This document shows, piece by piece, positions 16,872-27,223 of a stretch of 64,000 bases of DNA (the first letter of the stretch is position 1; every line of letters begins with the position of its first letter). Both the position numbers and the translations under genes were made by a program. The stretch comes from CAWUIO01 sp963922455 (GTDB lineage Bacteria > Bacteroidota > Bacteroidia > Cytophagales > Microscillaceae): assembly GCA_963922455.1 (NCBI GenBank), contig CAWUIO010000006.1, positions 36,020 to 100,019 of the forward strand, in the 5' to 3' direction. Below the pieces are notes generated by a model that did not search any database, had not been told where the DNA came from, and was given only the letters and a program-made list of their open reading frames with translations.

Positions 16872-17648
16872 TTAGCGAATAGAACTGAGCCACTCCCACT
16901 CAAATCTGTTTAAAGAATCTACTTGGTACGTATACTGGTCGATCCCCGATTCTCCCGTAAAAATAAAACCAAAATCCTGAGGGATCACATCGATGGCTTT
17001 TAAAGAACTGAGAGTACCTAACTCCTGGGGATAGGCCGGATCTCTTAAGTCATAATACTTGAGTCCATACTCTTTTTCGCATACGACCAATAGCGTATCT
17101 CTCACACCTAGTCCGTAGGGTTCAAACATCCCATAATTGGTGACCATGAAGGGAGATTCTACATGGCTAATATCAATCACTTCCAAGCGGCTAAAACCAT
17201 TACGGCAGGTACTGCCCCCTCTTAACGTGGCATAGGCATAATCTCCTTTGACTACTACGGGATCACAGCTGTATATGTGTTCATAAAAAGAAATAAATTG
17301 GGGAACCCCTCCCGTAGAGGTCTCATAAATATACATACCCGTAGTTGTCCCTATGAATAAGCGGTTTTCGTAAGGAAAAATGGTTTCAATTTCATGCTCA
17401 AGTTTGTGGGTATTGATAAATTTTGGATCTTGAGCTTGGCTCACATCATAGCTTATCAATTCGCTAGGCCCTACAATATGGAGAAAATTGCCCTGGATAG
17501 ACATCCGGGCCAGAGACCCTCCTTGGCCCTGAGGGTTTTGGGCTAAGGCAAATTCGTCGGAGCCCCCAACATCGGAGCATGCTCCCAAAAGGCACCATAA
17601 ACCTGTATAAAAAAGTACACGAAGATATTTCTGGTTCATTTTTTTCAT
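16872..17648 (-). CDS. LVIVD-repeat lipoprotein (downstream of pair)
   Basis: About 258 residues. The N-terminus has a lipoprotein signal with lipobox LLGAC, then a beta-propeller-like body with LVIVD-type blades (for example GFSRLEVIDISHVESPFMV and YGLKYYDLRDPAYPQELG). Such proteins are surface or periplasmic lipoproteins of unknown role, common in Bacteroidota. The longest frame begins with TTG; the ATG two codons later is used. It starts 6 bp after the stop of the related upstream gene, so the pair is co-transcribed. Confidence 0.8.
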   Translation of the reverse strand: MKKMNQKYLRVLFYTGLWCLLGACSDVGGSDEFALAQNPQGQGGSLARMSIQGNFLHIVGPSELISYDVSQAQDPKFINTHKLEHEIETIFPYENRLFIGTTTGMYIYETSTGGVPQFISFYEHIYSCDPVVVKGDYAYATLRGGSTCRNGFSRLEVIDISHVESPFMVTNYGMFEPYGLGVRDTLLVVCEKEYGLKYYDLRDPAYPQELGTLSSLKAIDVIPQDFGFIFTGESGIDQYTYQVDSLNRFEWEWLSSIR

Positions 17649-17654
17649 TTGCAA

Positions 17655-18218
17655 TTAATTTAAACAAAGGTCCCCTTGCAAGTCATTGGTCCATTCCCAG
17701 CCCACCACAACTCCCCTATCGGGATTTACACACTCGAAGTAAACATTATTTTGAGGGGGGGCACTAGGACTTAAGTTTTGAGGAAAGGCATTCTCAATGC
17801 GCTTAACAAATTGAATGTTTTCTGGCTTACTCAGATTAAAAACCAACATATCTCGCTGGTTGTCAGCATAGAGTATAAAATCCTTTACGGCAATATCTCT
17901 ATTAAGTGGTATCGAGATAAAAGCTTTCTTTACGGGATTTTTCGGATCCTGATTATCTATCAAATGAACCCCACGGTTTTGGTCATTGACCAACAAGTAG
18001 GCCCCAAAGACATATATCTTTCCAGGCTCTTGAATTTCTTCCGGGGGAAGGATCGCGTAGGACTTTACATCATCTACCTTGAGGTAAATAGGTCTGTATC
18101 CTGAATCTTTGGGAGGATCTTCGTTAATTTCCCAGTTAAAACAAGCCGTATTGCTTAGAAGAAACAGGATACATACAATGAGAGGATACAGATGTCTCAT
18201 GAATTTCTTATTTTTCAT
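17655..18218 (-). CDS. LVIVD-repeat lipoprotein (upstream of pair)
   Basis: 187 residues: signal peptide with lipobox SNTAC, then blades such as IYVFGAYLLVNDQNRGVHLI and FILYADNQRDMLVFNLSKPENI. It is shorter than its downstream partner and probably forms part of a propeller or pairs with it. The spacing to the next gene is tight, making a two-gene operon. Divergent from the histidine kinase at 18387. Confidence 0.78.
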   Translation of the reverse strand: MKNKKFMRHLYPLIVCILFLLSNTACFNWEINEDPPKDSGYRPIYLKVDDVKSYAILPPEEIQEPGKIYVFGAYLLVNDQNRGVHLIDNQDPKNPVKKAFISIPLNRDIAVKDFILYADNQRDMLVFNLSKPENIQFVKRIENAFPQNLSPSAPPQNNVYFECVNPDRGVVVGWEWTNDLQGDLCLN

Positions 18219-18386
18219 TCGTTGACAGCACGTGTAATTTCTTCGGACGGTTGCCTAGCCAAAATAGTATACCCATTTGAACCTCAATATTACATTGCAT
18301 TGCATTAAAAATATTAGTAACTTAAAATAATAGCGGGAAGCTTGTATTGGCCGTATAGTTATAAAAAAACACAGCTAGATTTTGCC

Positions 18387-21300
18387 ATGAATATGAAGGC
18401 TAAGGAAACATTACCAGACATACCCCCTCCCTCAAAACCTCATAAGAGAGCGTTTTTTGGGCAAATGCATATACTTCTAGACCGTTCTGGTAATATTGTA
18501 AAACTATACCACGCTACGGGAATATTTGAAAAATATATTGCCTCTTTTGCCCCTGTTCAAAATTACTTTTTACTTGATCTGTTTGACACCGCGCAGCATC
18601 CCCGTTTATTGGGGCTTATTCAAGAATCCTTTAATCAAAATAGCTTAGAAGCTACCATACCTTGGGAAGGCCACCTCCTCAAACTTTCTTTTTACGAAGG
18701 TCAAAACAAAGGCCTGTCGGGGATTAATCTGAATATATCAGCCCAGTCCACGGAGGATTCTTATATCACAGACAAACTGAAAAGTTTGCTTATGCCAGAT
18801 GAAGCCCATCCAGATGAAGCTATGGCCGAAGAAGAAGCGCAATTTATTATTGATCAAGAAGGGCATTTACATTTGACCAATGAGCCAGGTAAGCAGTATA
18901 TAGGCGCACAATTAAAAAAATGTGAGGAGGATAATCCTCACTTTCTAAGTATGTGGCCATCGCAACTGCAAGGGTTTTGGAAAGAAAAAATGCAATTGAT
19001 CCAATCGACTAATAATTCCTTTTTAAAGGTATCCAAAAGTCAATTGCCCCAGCACCCCTTGTTTGATCAGATTTCTCAGATAAAAATGAATGGCTTAGGA
19101 ACTGCCCAAAACCCCTCAGCCAGTCTACATATACAATGTATTTTATCTAGCAAAAGATCGTATCTCAGCTCCTATACTTTTTTACAAGCTGTTTTACAAG
19201 ATAACCAAATGGGTTGGGCCATTTGGGCCGTCGATACTGATTTAAATATTCTTTTTGCCAATGATGTGGCAAATAAATTCAAATTGAAGGCATCGGGAAA
19301 TGCCTTGATTCCGGGAACCGATTTAAGGAGCTACTGGCCCGAAGCTACTCGAGCCCACAACTTGGCAGCCTATCAAAAAGCTTTAAGAGGAGAAACCGTG
19401 GAGGTGGAAAGGCAAGAATTAACTAAGTTACCCAACTCATGGGCTAAAATTTATTTGCAACCCCTTATCAGTGATGGAAAGATCCTTGGTATATTAGGGA
19501 GAGGGCAATTTATCGATGAACAAAAGAAAACAGAAGCCGATTTACGTAAGGCTAATGCCTATAAAACCACCTTATTAAATAGTAGTAATCAAGCAATTTG
19601 GGCCATAGACAGAGATTACAAACTGCTGTTTTTTAATACCTACCACGCTCAAATGCAAAAGAGAATCCTCGGATGTGAGCCTAAGATTGGGGATTCGGTA
19701 CTTGATTACATTCAATCTAGTGAACTCCGACAAAGCTCCATAAACCTATACGACCAAGCTTTAAAAGGGCATCATACCAGCCGAGAGAAGTGTATTATCG
19801 ACTTGGAAGGAAAAGAGCTTTGGTCTGAGTTTGAGTTTAATCCGATTTTTGACGGGGACAAAATTTTGGGTGTGATGGGCGTAAGCCGGGATATCACAGA
19901 GCGAAAACTCACCGAAAAGAAACTCAAAGAAAGTGAAAACTCCTTAAAAGAGGCGCAAGCCATTGCCAGCATTGGCAACTGGTCTTACGATCACTTAGAA
20001 AACAAGCATTACTGGTCTCAGGAAATGCGCTCTATCTTTGGAGTTCCCCCAGAGGAGCCAGTGCCTGACTATGAGCATTTTGTTGATTTTATCATCCCCG
20101 AAGACCGCCCGAAAGTCCAGAAAATTATCACCCGTCTCATGAGTAAGGAAATAACTACTCGGGAGAATTACCGAATAATGAGCCGGGAGGGAAAAGAAAA
20201 ACATGTAATGGGCCTGGCCAAATCGATAGCCAATGAAGAAGGAAAAATCATCAAGATAGTTGGCGTCGTACAGGATGTAAGCAAAACCCGGCATATTGAG
20301 CTTGAACTCCGTAATCAAAAGGAGTTTCTGGAAAATCTGATTAATAATCTGCCCATTGCTGTATTCGTAAAGGATATTAAAAATGACTACCGGCTCACTA
20401 CTTGGAACCGAAAGTGTGAAGAGATATACGGAATAAGCAAAGAAAACGCCTTGGGTAAAAACGACTTTGAACTCTTTGATTCGACTACCGCTCTCCAATT
20501 TCATCAGACTGACGAAGAGGTGATGCATCAAGAGTCTGTACACTATCAGGAAGAAGTCTTAATACCCCGGAATGATAAAACCGTATATGTCTACCAAGTT
20601 AAGGTGCCTATCAAAGATGTAGACGGTCGCCCCAGCTATATATTGGGTATTGAAGAGGATATCACAGAACGCTTACAAAGAGAAAAAGAACTTATCCTTG
20701 CCAAAGAAAAAGCCGAGGAAGCCACCCGGGCCAAAACCGATTTCTTGGCCACGATGAGCCACGAAATTCGTACGCCCATGAATGCCGTAGTCGGAATCAC
20801 CAATCTTCTTATTGAAGAGAGCCTGAGCCCTGAGCAATTGAGCAAAATACAAGCCCTCAAATTTTCGGCAAAAAACTTACTGGATATCATTAATGACATC
20901 CTTGATTACAATAAAATTGAAGCCGGTAAGGTAGAGTTAGAACAAACCGAGTTTAGCCTTCTAGAACTGTGTAGAAACATTAAACACACCTACGAATACC
21001 AAGCTCAAGAAAAAGGAATACAGCTTAAACTTATCCTAGATGATGATATCCCTGCCACGCTTTTGGGAGACTCAACCCGCATATTCCAAATTTTAAATAA
21101 CCTGGTGAGTAATGCCGTAAAATTTACTGAGCAGGGGATGGTCAAGTTAACTGTGCACTTCGAAGACGATTATAAAGATAAAGTTAGGGTGTTTTTTAAG
21201 GTACGAGATACCGGTATTGGCATCCCTCCCGATAAGCAAAAAATCATATTTGAACGCTATACTCAATCTGGACAGGATACCACCCGGCGTTTTGGCGGCT

Positions 21301-22286
21301 CAGGATTAGGCCTCGCCATCTGTAAAGGGCTATTAGATTTACTCGGGAGTGAAATAGAATTAAAGAGTGAGCCTGGGAAGGGATCTCAATTTGCTTTTTA
21401 CTTAGATCTGCACAAATCGGATAATCTCGCCAAACAAGGCGAGCATAAAAAAGAGATAAAAGACTGGAACGGCCTAAAAAACGCCCGCGTATTAGTAGCC
21501 GAAGACAACCCGGTCAACCAATTTGTCATCCAGGGCTACTTACATAAATGGCTTATTGATTTTGAATTTGCCAATGACGGGCAAGAAGCCATCCATAAAC
21601 TTCAAGAGGGTTCTTACGATTTGATACTCATGGACCTTCAAATGCCTAAAATGAATGGACTAGACGCAGCCAAGAAGATCCGAAACATGGAAGCCGAAAA
21701 CTTCCGTAACATTCCGATAATTGCCTTAACCGCTTCTGCTTCGAGTGAAGTACGCAACAAGGTGGACCAAATCGGCATGAATGATTATGTGTCTAAACCC
21801 TTCCAACCCAACGATCTTTACTGCAAAATGCTTAAGTACTACACCCAAAGCGAATCTATTGTCTCAAACGTTCCAGAAACTCAAACCCAGGCTTCCAATA
21901 CTAGCTCTACCCTAGCCTCAGACTTTAATTTGGCCAAGTATTTTGAGATCACCCACGATGATCCAAGTATGTACCAAGATCTTCTTAAACTTACTTTTAG
22001 AGAGTTTAACAATTTCATGATGGATTATCGAGAGGGTATGGAGCAAAGAGACTTAAACCGAATCCGCTCTCTAGTTCACAAAAGCTCTCCCACTATGCAA
22101 TTACTCGAGTTCAATGGGCTCATACATGAAAGCAGTCAGGGTAAGCATATCTTACACCACCCCAACCCCGAAGACAATTGGATCAGTAAAAATATCAAAG
22201 AAGTCGAAAAACATTGTTTAGCCCTCCTCCATGAACTATCTCAGAGAGCCAGTATTAGTGCCCATCCCGATATGATTAAAATCTAA
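18387..22286 (+). CDS. PAS-rich hybrid sensor histidine kinase with receiver and HPt-like domain
   Basis: About 1299 residues. After an unassigned N-terminal region come four PAS-type domains (roughly residues 275-385, 390-510, 530-640 and 650-770; the first two contain GWAIWAVD and QAIWAIDRDYKLLFFN). Then follow HisKA with the phospho-His in MSHEIRTPMNA (about residue 792), an HATPase with DTGIGIP and GGSGLGLAI, a receiver with phospho-Asp in LILMDLQMPKMNG (about 1083), and a helical HPt-like end around HKSSPTMQLL (His about 1230). There is no membrane segment, so it is a cytoplasmic phosphorelay. No cognate output regulator is adjacent. The longest frame starts at a TTG; the ATG at 18387 is preferred. 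Confidence 0.92.
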   Translation: MNMKAKETLPDIPPPSKPHKRAFFGQMHILLDRSGNIVKLYHATGIFEKYIASFAPVQNYFLLDLFDTAQHPRLLGLIQESFNQNSLEATIPWEGHLLKLSFYEGQNKGLSGINLNISAQSTEDSYITDKLKSLLMPDEAHPDEAMAEEEAQFIIDQEGHLHLTNEPGKQYIGAQLKKCEEDNPHFLSMWPSQLQGFWKEKMQLIQSTNNSFLKVSKSQLPQHPLFDQISQIKMNGLGTAQNPSASLHIQCILSSKRSYLSSYTFLQAVLQDNQMGWAIWAVDTDLNILFANDVANKFKLKASGNALIPGTDLRSYWPEATRAHNLAAYQKALRGETVEVERQELTKLPNSWAKIYLQPLISDGKILGILGRGQFIDEQKKTEADLRKANAYKTTLLNSSNQAIWAIDRDYKLLFFNTYHAQMQKRILGCEPKIGDSVLDYIQSSELRQSSINLYDQALKGHHTSREKCIIDLEGKELWSEFEFNPIFDGDKILGVMGVSRDITERKLTEKKLKESENSLKEAQAIASIGNWSYDHLENKHYWSQEMRSIFGVPPEEPVPDYEHFVDFIIPEDRPKVQKIITRLMSKEITTRENYRIMSREGKEKHVMGLAKSIANEEGKIIKIVGVVQDVSKTRHIELELRNQKEFLENLINNLPIAVFVKDIKNDYRLTTWNRKCEEIYGISKENALGKNDFELFDSTTALQFHQTDEEVMHQESVHYQEEVLIPRNDKTVYVYQVKVPIKDVDGRPSYILGIEEDITERLQREKELILAKEKAEEATRAKTDFLATMSHEIRTPMNAVVGITNLLIEESLSPEQLSKIQALKFSAKNLLDIINDILDYNKIEAGKVELEQTEFSLLELCRNIKHTYEYQAQEKGIQLKLILDDDIPATLLGDSTRIFQILNNLVSNAVKFTEQGMVKLTVHFEDDYKDKVRVFFKVRDTGIGIPPDKQKIIFERYTQSGQDTTRRFGGSGLGLAICKGLLDLLGSEIELKSEPGKGSQFAFYLDLHKSDNLAKQGEHKKEIKDWNGLKNARVLVAEDNPVNQFVIQGYLHKWLIDFEFANDGQEAIHKLQEGSYDLILMDLQMPKMNGLDAAKKIRNMEAENFRNIPIIALTASASSEVRNKVDQIGMNDYVSKPFQPNDLYCKMLKYYTQSESIVSNVPETQTQASNTSSTLASDFNLAKYFEITHDDPSMYQDLLKLTFREFNNFMMDYREGMEQRDLNRIRSLVHKSSPTMQLLEFNGLIHESSQGKHILHHPNPEDNWISKNIKEVEKHCLALLHELSQRASISAHPDMIKI

Positions 22287-22296
22287 TATGTATTTT

Positions 22297-22430
22297 GGGG
22301 CTTGCCCGCGCCAGATAAAGTGATTTCCCATAAGTAAACAGATTGCCTGCGCGGGCCGGGCTAGGCTGCCGAGCCGGCTCACCCGCATCCAGCGGCGGTC
22401 TCGGCCCATTCGGGCGCCTATCCCTAAGCC
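22297..22430 (+). repeat. 130-bp structured repeat element, copy 5 (mixed type, sense after kinase)
   Basis: It starts 11 nt after the stop. The first half is the common type (GCCCGCGC/GCGCGGGC stem). The second half is related to variant B (GCCGAGCCGGCTC, CAGCGGCGGTCTCGG), so the copy looks like a mosaic of the two types. It ends CCTATCCCTAAGCC. Confidence 0.85.
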
Positions 22431-22661
22431 AAACAGGAAGAGAGAAGAGAAAGTAGGAACTAGCGACCCATTGCTTGCTTCACCCTCCCTTTCCCCTCTC
22501 TCTTCTCTCTTCTCTATTCTCTGCTCTCAAGAGCCTACCCATGACATTATTTGTAAAACGCTTTATTAGGTATTTCACGGGAAAAACGTGTCTACTCTTA
22601 GGTTTTGATCGGCATCCTTAGCATATTTAACCTTTCTCTTATGTATACAAGCTGCTTAAGG
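22431..22661. other. Purine/pyrimidine inverted tracts and leader before the TonB receptor
   Basis: Directly after the repeat copy, a purine tract (GAAGAGAGAAGAGA, about 22438-22451) is exactly complementary to part of a pyrimidine tract near 22496-22529 (TCTCTTCTCTCTTC). This gives a 14-bp inverted repeat with a loop of about 50 nt. The rest should hold the receptor promoter. Confidence 0.55.
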
Positions 22662-24926
22662 ATGCAAATTGTCACTCGTTTACTTCTACTCTTTCTAGGT
22701 TTATCCCATCAACTCCCGGCGCAAAGCCTCCTCAGAGGTAGAGTGCTCGACCAAACTACCCAAGAAGCCTTGGTGGGGGTTACTATTCAAAATGCTCAAA
22801 CCAGCACCGGAACGTTTACCGATGAGCGGGGATATTTTGAAATAGCTTGGGCAAGCGAATTACTCATAAGCCATATCGGTTACCAAGCCCTTCGCTATCC
22901 CCCATCCCAGGAAGCCCAAGATCTCATTATTTACCTAAAACCTCAGGCAGAATCATTATCTGAGATCATCGTTCAAGCGGCGTCTTCCCCTCGTTTTTAC
23001 CGTCATACCGCAGGGTCTGTAGCATTGGTTGACAGCTTAGCCTTAGTGAGAGATGCCGAAATTAATATTCAAGATGCCTTAAACCGAATTCCGGGTATTT
23101 ATTTCCACAATGGGGCCTTAAACACCAATCGCCTCACCGTGCGGGGTATTGGGTCGCGCTCCTTATTTAGCACCCGAAACATACGGGCCTACCTAGACGA
23201 GATCCCCTTGAGTACGGGTGAAAACGAAACCACCCTCGAAGATTTAGACTTGGATATTTTGGATAGAGTGGAAATTCTCAAAGGCCCCGGGCCCAGCGCT
23301 TACGGAGCCGGATTGGGAGGTACTTTGTTGCTTCGCTCCCGGGCTCAAAAAACCGAAGGTACGTTTGCCCGCCATCAAAGCCAATTTGGCTCCTACGGCC
23401 TTCGAAAAACCAAGCAAAGCTTCGGAATTCAGCACCGCAAATTACAATGGAATGCCACGTATACCAACCTACACAGTGAGGGATACCGGGACAATAATCA
23501 ATACGACCGCCACAGTGTCTACCTCCTCGGTCAAGTAAGGCCCAACCCTTACCAAAAACTGAGCTTTTTGGGGATTTATCAATCCTTGGTAGCCTTTATC
23601 CCAAGTTCTCTCAATGCCGATGACTTTAGGGAAAATCCCCGCCAGGCTGCCTTTACCTGGGGCGCCTCTCAAGGAAATGAAGATGCCGAGCGGGGCACCT
23701 TTGGTCTTTCTTTTCAAAATCAGGGCCCGGATGCTTGGGATTGGTCGGGCAGTATTTTTATGAACTTTCGCCAGGCCCGGGAAATTCGGCCATTCAACTT
23801 ACTCAACGAACAGTCTCAAAACGCGGGTTTACGTTTTCAAGTAGGCTATAACTTCAAAATCTTGGGCTTTCCCGCCAGTGTCCGCTTGGGAGGAGAGTAT
23901 TTCAGGGAGCTCTATGAGGCCGAAACCTTTGAAAATGAAGACCGAACCTATGGAGCCCAACTTAGCAATCAGGAACAAGTACGACAATACGGCAATGCCT
24001 TTCTTATGCTGAGCCAACAGGTCACTTCCAAATTATTTTTGGAAACCAGTTTGCATAGTAATAAAACCTTGTACGAAGTACGTGACTTTATTGATCCGGA
24101 CAATGAAGGGAATTACACCTTCGAAACTATCTGGTCACCCCGCTTGGGCCTCCGTTACCAAGTAAATGATTTATGGAACCTTCAATTTACCTTGAGCCAC
24201 GGTTTCTCACAACCCGCCGTTGACGAAACCCTCACCCCCGAAGGCCAGTTTAACCCCGACATCCAACCCGAAACCGGCTGGAATTATGAGTTAAGTAGCC
24301 GTGGCAGCCTTCTCAAAGGACGTTTTTGGTATTCCCTCAGCGTGTATACCATGCGAATTAAAAATTTACTGGTAGCCCGACGCACGGCCTCCGATGCATT
24401 TGTAGGCGTAAATGCCGGAAGTACCCGTCACAACGGTATTGAGCTGGAAGCCAATGCCTTACTCTGGCAAAATATGTCCAACCAAGGCCGTTTCTTTGTC
24501 AATTATACCTTGGCCGATTACACCTTCAAAGATTTTGTCGACCTAGAAGATGACTTTTCCGGCAATGATCTTACCGGTACTCCTCGCAATACCCTCAATG
24601 CGGGACTAGATGTAAATCTTCCCTGGGGCTTTTTCACCCACCTCAATATCCAGTGGATTGACCGTATACCGATCAATGATGCCAATACCGTATATTCTGA
24701 TTCTTATTTTCTTACTCATGTAAAATTGGGCCATCGACTCCAATGGAAAGGTGGCTGGACCTTGGAAACCCAGGTGGGTATCCGTAATCTTTTTGATGAG
24801 CGCTACGCTTCTATGTTGCAGATCAACGCCTTAGCCTTTGGGAATGCTTTGCCCCGGTACTTTTATCCGGGTCTTCCCCGTAACTATTTTGGGGGTATTA
24901 AACTCTCCTGGCAGCTTTCTAAGTAA
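22662..24926 (+). CDS. TonB-dependent outer-membrane receptor
   Basis: About 754 residues: signal peptide ending PAQ, a carboxypeptidase-regulatory-like domain (LLRGRVLDQTTQEALVGV), a plug domain (about residues 105-225, with IQDALNRIPGIYF and RVEILKGPGPSAYGAG), then a 22-strand-type barrel ending GIKLSWQLSK. It imports an unknown ligand using TonB energy. Size and plug resemble siderophore/FecA-type receptors more than the larger SusC type, and no SusD partner is present. The longest frame starts with TTG at 22605; the ATG at 22662 gives a clean signal peptide. Confidence 0.92.
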   Translation: MQIVTRLLLLFLGLSHQLPAQSLLRGRVLDQTTQEALVGVTIQNAQTSTGTFTDERGYFEIAWASELLISHIGYQALRYPPSQEAQDLIIYLKPQAESLSEIIVQAASSPRFYRHTAGSVALVDSLALVRDAEINIQDALNRIPGIYFHNGALNTNRLTVRGIGSRSLFSTRNIRAYLDEIPLSTGENETTLEDLDLDILDRVEILKGPGPSAYGAGLGGTLLLRSRAQKTEGTFARHQSQFGSYGLRKTKQSFGIQHRKLQWNATYTNLHSEGYRDNNQYDRHSVYLLGQVRPNPYQKLSFLGIYQSLVAFIPSSLNADDFRENPRQAAFTWGASQGNEDAERGTFGLSFQNQGPDAWDWSGSIFMNFRQAREIRPFNLLNEQSQNAGLRFQVGYNFKILGFPASVRLGGEYFRELYEAETFENEDRTYGAQLSNQEQVRQYGNAFLMLSQQVTSKLFLETSLHSNKTLYEVRDFIDPDNEGNYTFETIWSPRLGLRYQVNDLWNLQFTLSHGFSQPAVDETLTPEGQFNPDIQPETGWNYELSSRGSLLKGRFWYSLSVYTMRIKNLLVARRTASDAFVGVNAGSTRHNGIELEANALLWQNMSNQGRFFVNYTLADYTFKDFVDLEDDFSGNDLTGTPRNTLNAGLDVNLPWGFFTHLNIQWIDRIPINDANTVYSDSYFLTHVKLGHRLQWKGGWTLETQVGIRNLFDERYASMLQINALAFGNALPRYFYPGLPRNYFGGIKLSWQLSK

Positions 24927-25120
24927 TTCCAGAAAAGCTTGGATACGCTCTATTTGGCTTGCCAAACTTGGCAAAATTTGAGTATTAGCCTATGAACCAG
25001 GGAGTCCTGCTTATTTTTTAGAAGATAGAAATACATTCTCCAAACTTTCTTCTAAATTAGTAATCTGAAAATTTTTAATTAACTCATATCATCTCCAGGA
25101 TTCCATTCCGGTTTTACGTC

Positions 25121-26977
25121 ATGATACCTCGTTTGATAAATCCTCCATCTATCCGTCTCCTCCTCTGGATTCTTTTATATCTTTCCTTTCCTGCCTCTTC
25201 GCAAGAAATCCAAAAAGTGGAGCCAGCCAATTGGTGGGTAGGCATGAAAGACCCCAAATTGCAAATCATGCTCTATGGCCAAGATCTAGCTGGGGCCCAG
25301 GTTAGCCTGGACTATCCGGGCTTCCGTTTAGATCAAGTGGTTCAATTGGCCAATCCCAATTATCTACTCCTAGAACTGAGCCTTAGTACTGACTGCGCTC
25401 CCGGACAAGCCCAAATCAAATTAGAAAAAGGGCGCTGGAAACAAACCATTCCTTACGAACTGAAAGCCCGCAGTCAGGATACCCGCCGGTACCGTGGCTT
25501 TTCCCCCGCCGATGTGATCTACTTACTCATGCCCGACCGCTTTGCCAATGCGCTTCCTGAAAACGATGAAATAGAAGGCATGCGGGAATCTCTTGACCGG
25601 GAGGATGAGTACGGCCGTCACGGAGGGGACATCCAAGGCATCCGTGACCATGTAGATTATTTTAAGAACATGGGTATCACCACGCTCTGGTTGAACCCTT
25701 TGCTCGAGAATGACATGCCCAAGCAATCCTACCACGGATACGCCATCACCGATTTTTACCAAGTAGACGCCCGGTTTGGGAGCAATGAAGACTACCGTAA
25801 ACTAGTGGATGACATACGAGAGCAAGGTATGAAATGTATTATGGACATGGTGGTAAACCATTGCGGCTTAAACCACTATTTTATTGCCGACCCCCCAGGC
25901 AAAGGCTGGGTACACGAGTTTCCGGAGTTTACCCGTAGCAATTACCGGGGCGTAGCTGCCTTGGACCCTTACCAGGCCCCTTCTGATTATACCTTAGTCC
26001 GACAAGGCTGGTTTGATACCACGATGCCCGATTTAGATCAGCGCAACCCCCTGTTGGCGCGCTATCTTATACAGAATTCAATCTGGTGGATTGAGTATTT
26101 AGGCCTAGATGGCATACGAATGGATACGTATTCCTACCCCTATCGTACGTTTTTAGCCGATTGGGCGGGAGCCATCCGGAATGAATACCCAACCTTTAGT
26201 ATTGTAGGCGAAGTATGGGAATATCATGTGCCCACTCAAGCCTACTGGCACGATGGACAGCCTAATCAGGATGGATATGATAGTAATATCCAAAGTGTCA
26301 CCGATTTTACCTTACAAAAAGCCTTAGATTTGGCCTTTAAGGAAGAACCCGGCTGGGATGTGGGCTTGGCCCGCATTTACTATACCCTGGCTCAAGATCA
26401 TGTATATCCCGATCCGAGTCAGAACTTGATCTTTGTAGACAACCACGACATACCCCGTTATTTTACGGTGGTGGGTGAAGACATCCGTAAGTACAAGATG
26501 GGCTTGATTGTCACTCTGACCACTCGCGGAATTCCCCAGTTGTACTATGGCACCGAATTGGCCTTAGGCGGCGAGACGCACGGTCAGGTGCGTCCTGAAT
26601 TTCCCGGGGGCTGGGCCGATCATAGCAAAAATGCCTTTACCGGAGAGGGATTGAGCGCCGAGGAAAAAGATATACAAAACTTTTGTGCTAAGTTGATCAA
26701 CTGGCGTAAAAACCAAAAAGCCATCCATGAGGGCAAATTGAGACACTATATCCCCGAGGATGGGATATACGTCTATTTCCGCTACCTAGACGATGCCTGC
26801 GTGATGGTGCTTCTCAACAACAAGGAAGAAACGCAGGTGGTAAACACCCAACGTTTTGCCGAAAGCATGCAAGGCTATACCCAAGCCTGGGACCTTATCC
26901 ACGAACGTAATCTTAGCGATCTTTCCAAAATCACCCTGGCCGCCAAATCCGGTCTTATCTTAGAGCTAAAAAAATAG
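25121..26977 (+). CDS. GH13 alpha-amylase family enzyme (cyclomaltodextrinase/neopullulanase-like)
   Basis: 618 residues: signal peptide ending PASSQ, an N-terminal immunoglobulin-like starch-enzyme domain (about residues 30-120), then the GH13 barrel. Catalytic elements are present: nucleophile Asp in DGIRMDTYSY, acid/base Glu in IVGEVWE, transition-state Asp in FVDNHDIPR, plus MDMVVNHCG. The layout matches periplasmic cyclomaltodextrinase/neopullulanase (SusA-like) enzymes cutting maltodextrins. The preceding TonB receptor is 195 bp upstream in the same direction and may supply substrate, but no SusD, SusR or other starch gene is present, so the link is weak. Confidence 0.92.
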   Translation: MIPRLINPPSIRLLLWILLYLSFPASSQEIQKVEPANWWVGMKDPKLQIMLYGQDLAGAQVSLDYPGFRLDQVVQLANPNYLLLELSLSTDCAPGQAQIKLEKGRWKQTIPYELKARSQDTRRYRGFSPADVIYLLMPDRFANALPENDEIEGMRESLDREDEYGRHGGDIQGIRDHVDYFKNMGITTLWLNPLLENDMPKQSYHGYAITDFYQVDARFGSNEDYRKLVDDIREQGMKCIMDMVVNHCGLNHYFIADPPGKGWVHEFPEFTRSNYRGVAALDPYQAPSDYTLVRQGWFDTTMPDLDQRNPLLARYLIQNSIWWIEYLGLDGIRMDTYSYPYRTFLADWAGAIRNEYPTFSIVGEVWEYHVPTQAYWHDGQPNQDGYDSNIQSVTDFTLQKALDLAFKEEPGWDVGLARIYYTLAQDHVYPDPSQNLIFVDNHDIPRYFTVVGEDIRKYKMGLIVTLTTRGIPQLYYGTELALGGETHGQVRPEFPGGWADHSKNAFTGEGLSAEEKDIQNFCAKLINWRKNQKAIHEGKLRHYIPEDGIYVYFRYLDDACVMVLLNNKEETQVVNTQRFAESMQGYTQAWDLIHERNLSDLSKITLAAKSGLILELKK

Positions 26978-27027
26978 GTGGAATTTAGTCTGTGCATAGC
27001 CAAGCGTAATCCATTAAAAAACTCAAG

Positions 27028-27118
27028 CAGCCCGGGCCGGACTTTCCTTAGCCACCTTCCCTCGCCCCAAGCAGCGTGGGGATCACGTTGGCCTCAAGAT
27101 GAGATCTATCTCTGAGCC
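27028..27118 (+). repeat. Degenerate 130-bp repeat element (remnant)
   Basis: After the amylase gene, the fragments GGGCCGGACTTTCCTTAGCC and TATCTCTGAGCC recall the middle and end of the element. The 5' stem arm is lost. It is in the usual sense orientation and is probably a decaying copy. Confidence 0.5.
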
Positions 27119-27223
27119 AGATAGTATATAAAGTCTAGCCTTACGTACGTCATGCCCCCCCTTATTGCCTTGAAACTTCATTCTTTGCCCCACAGTAGGA
27201 AAGAATAAAAAGCTAAACCCTGT

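Noticed and set aside
22662..26977. TonB receptor plus GH13 enzyme considered as a polysaccharide utilisation locus
   Set aside because: There is no SusD, no SusC-size receptor and no sensor/regulator; two genes alone do not support it.
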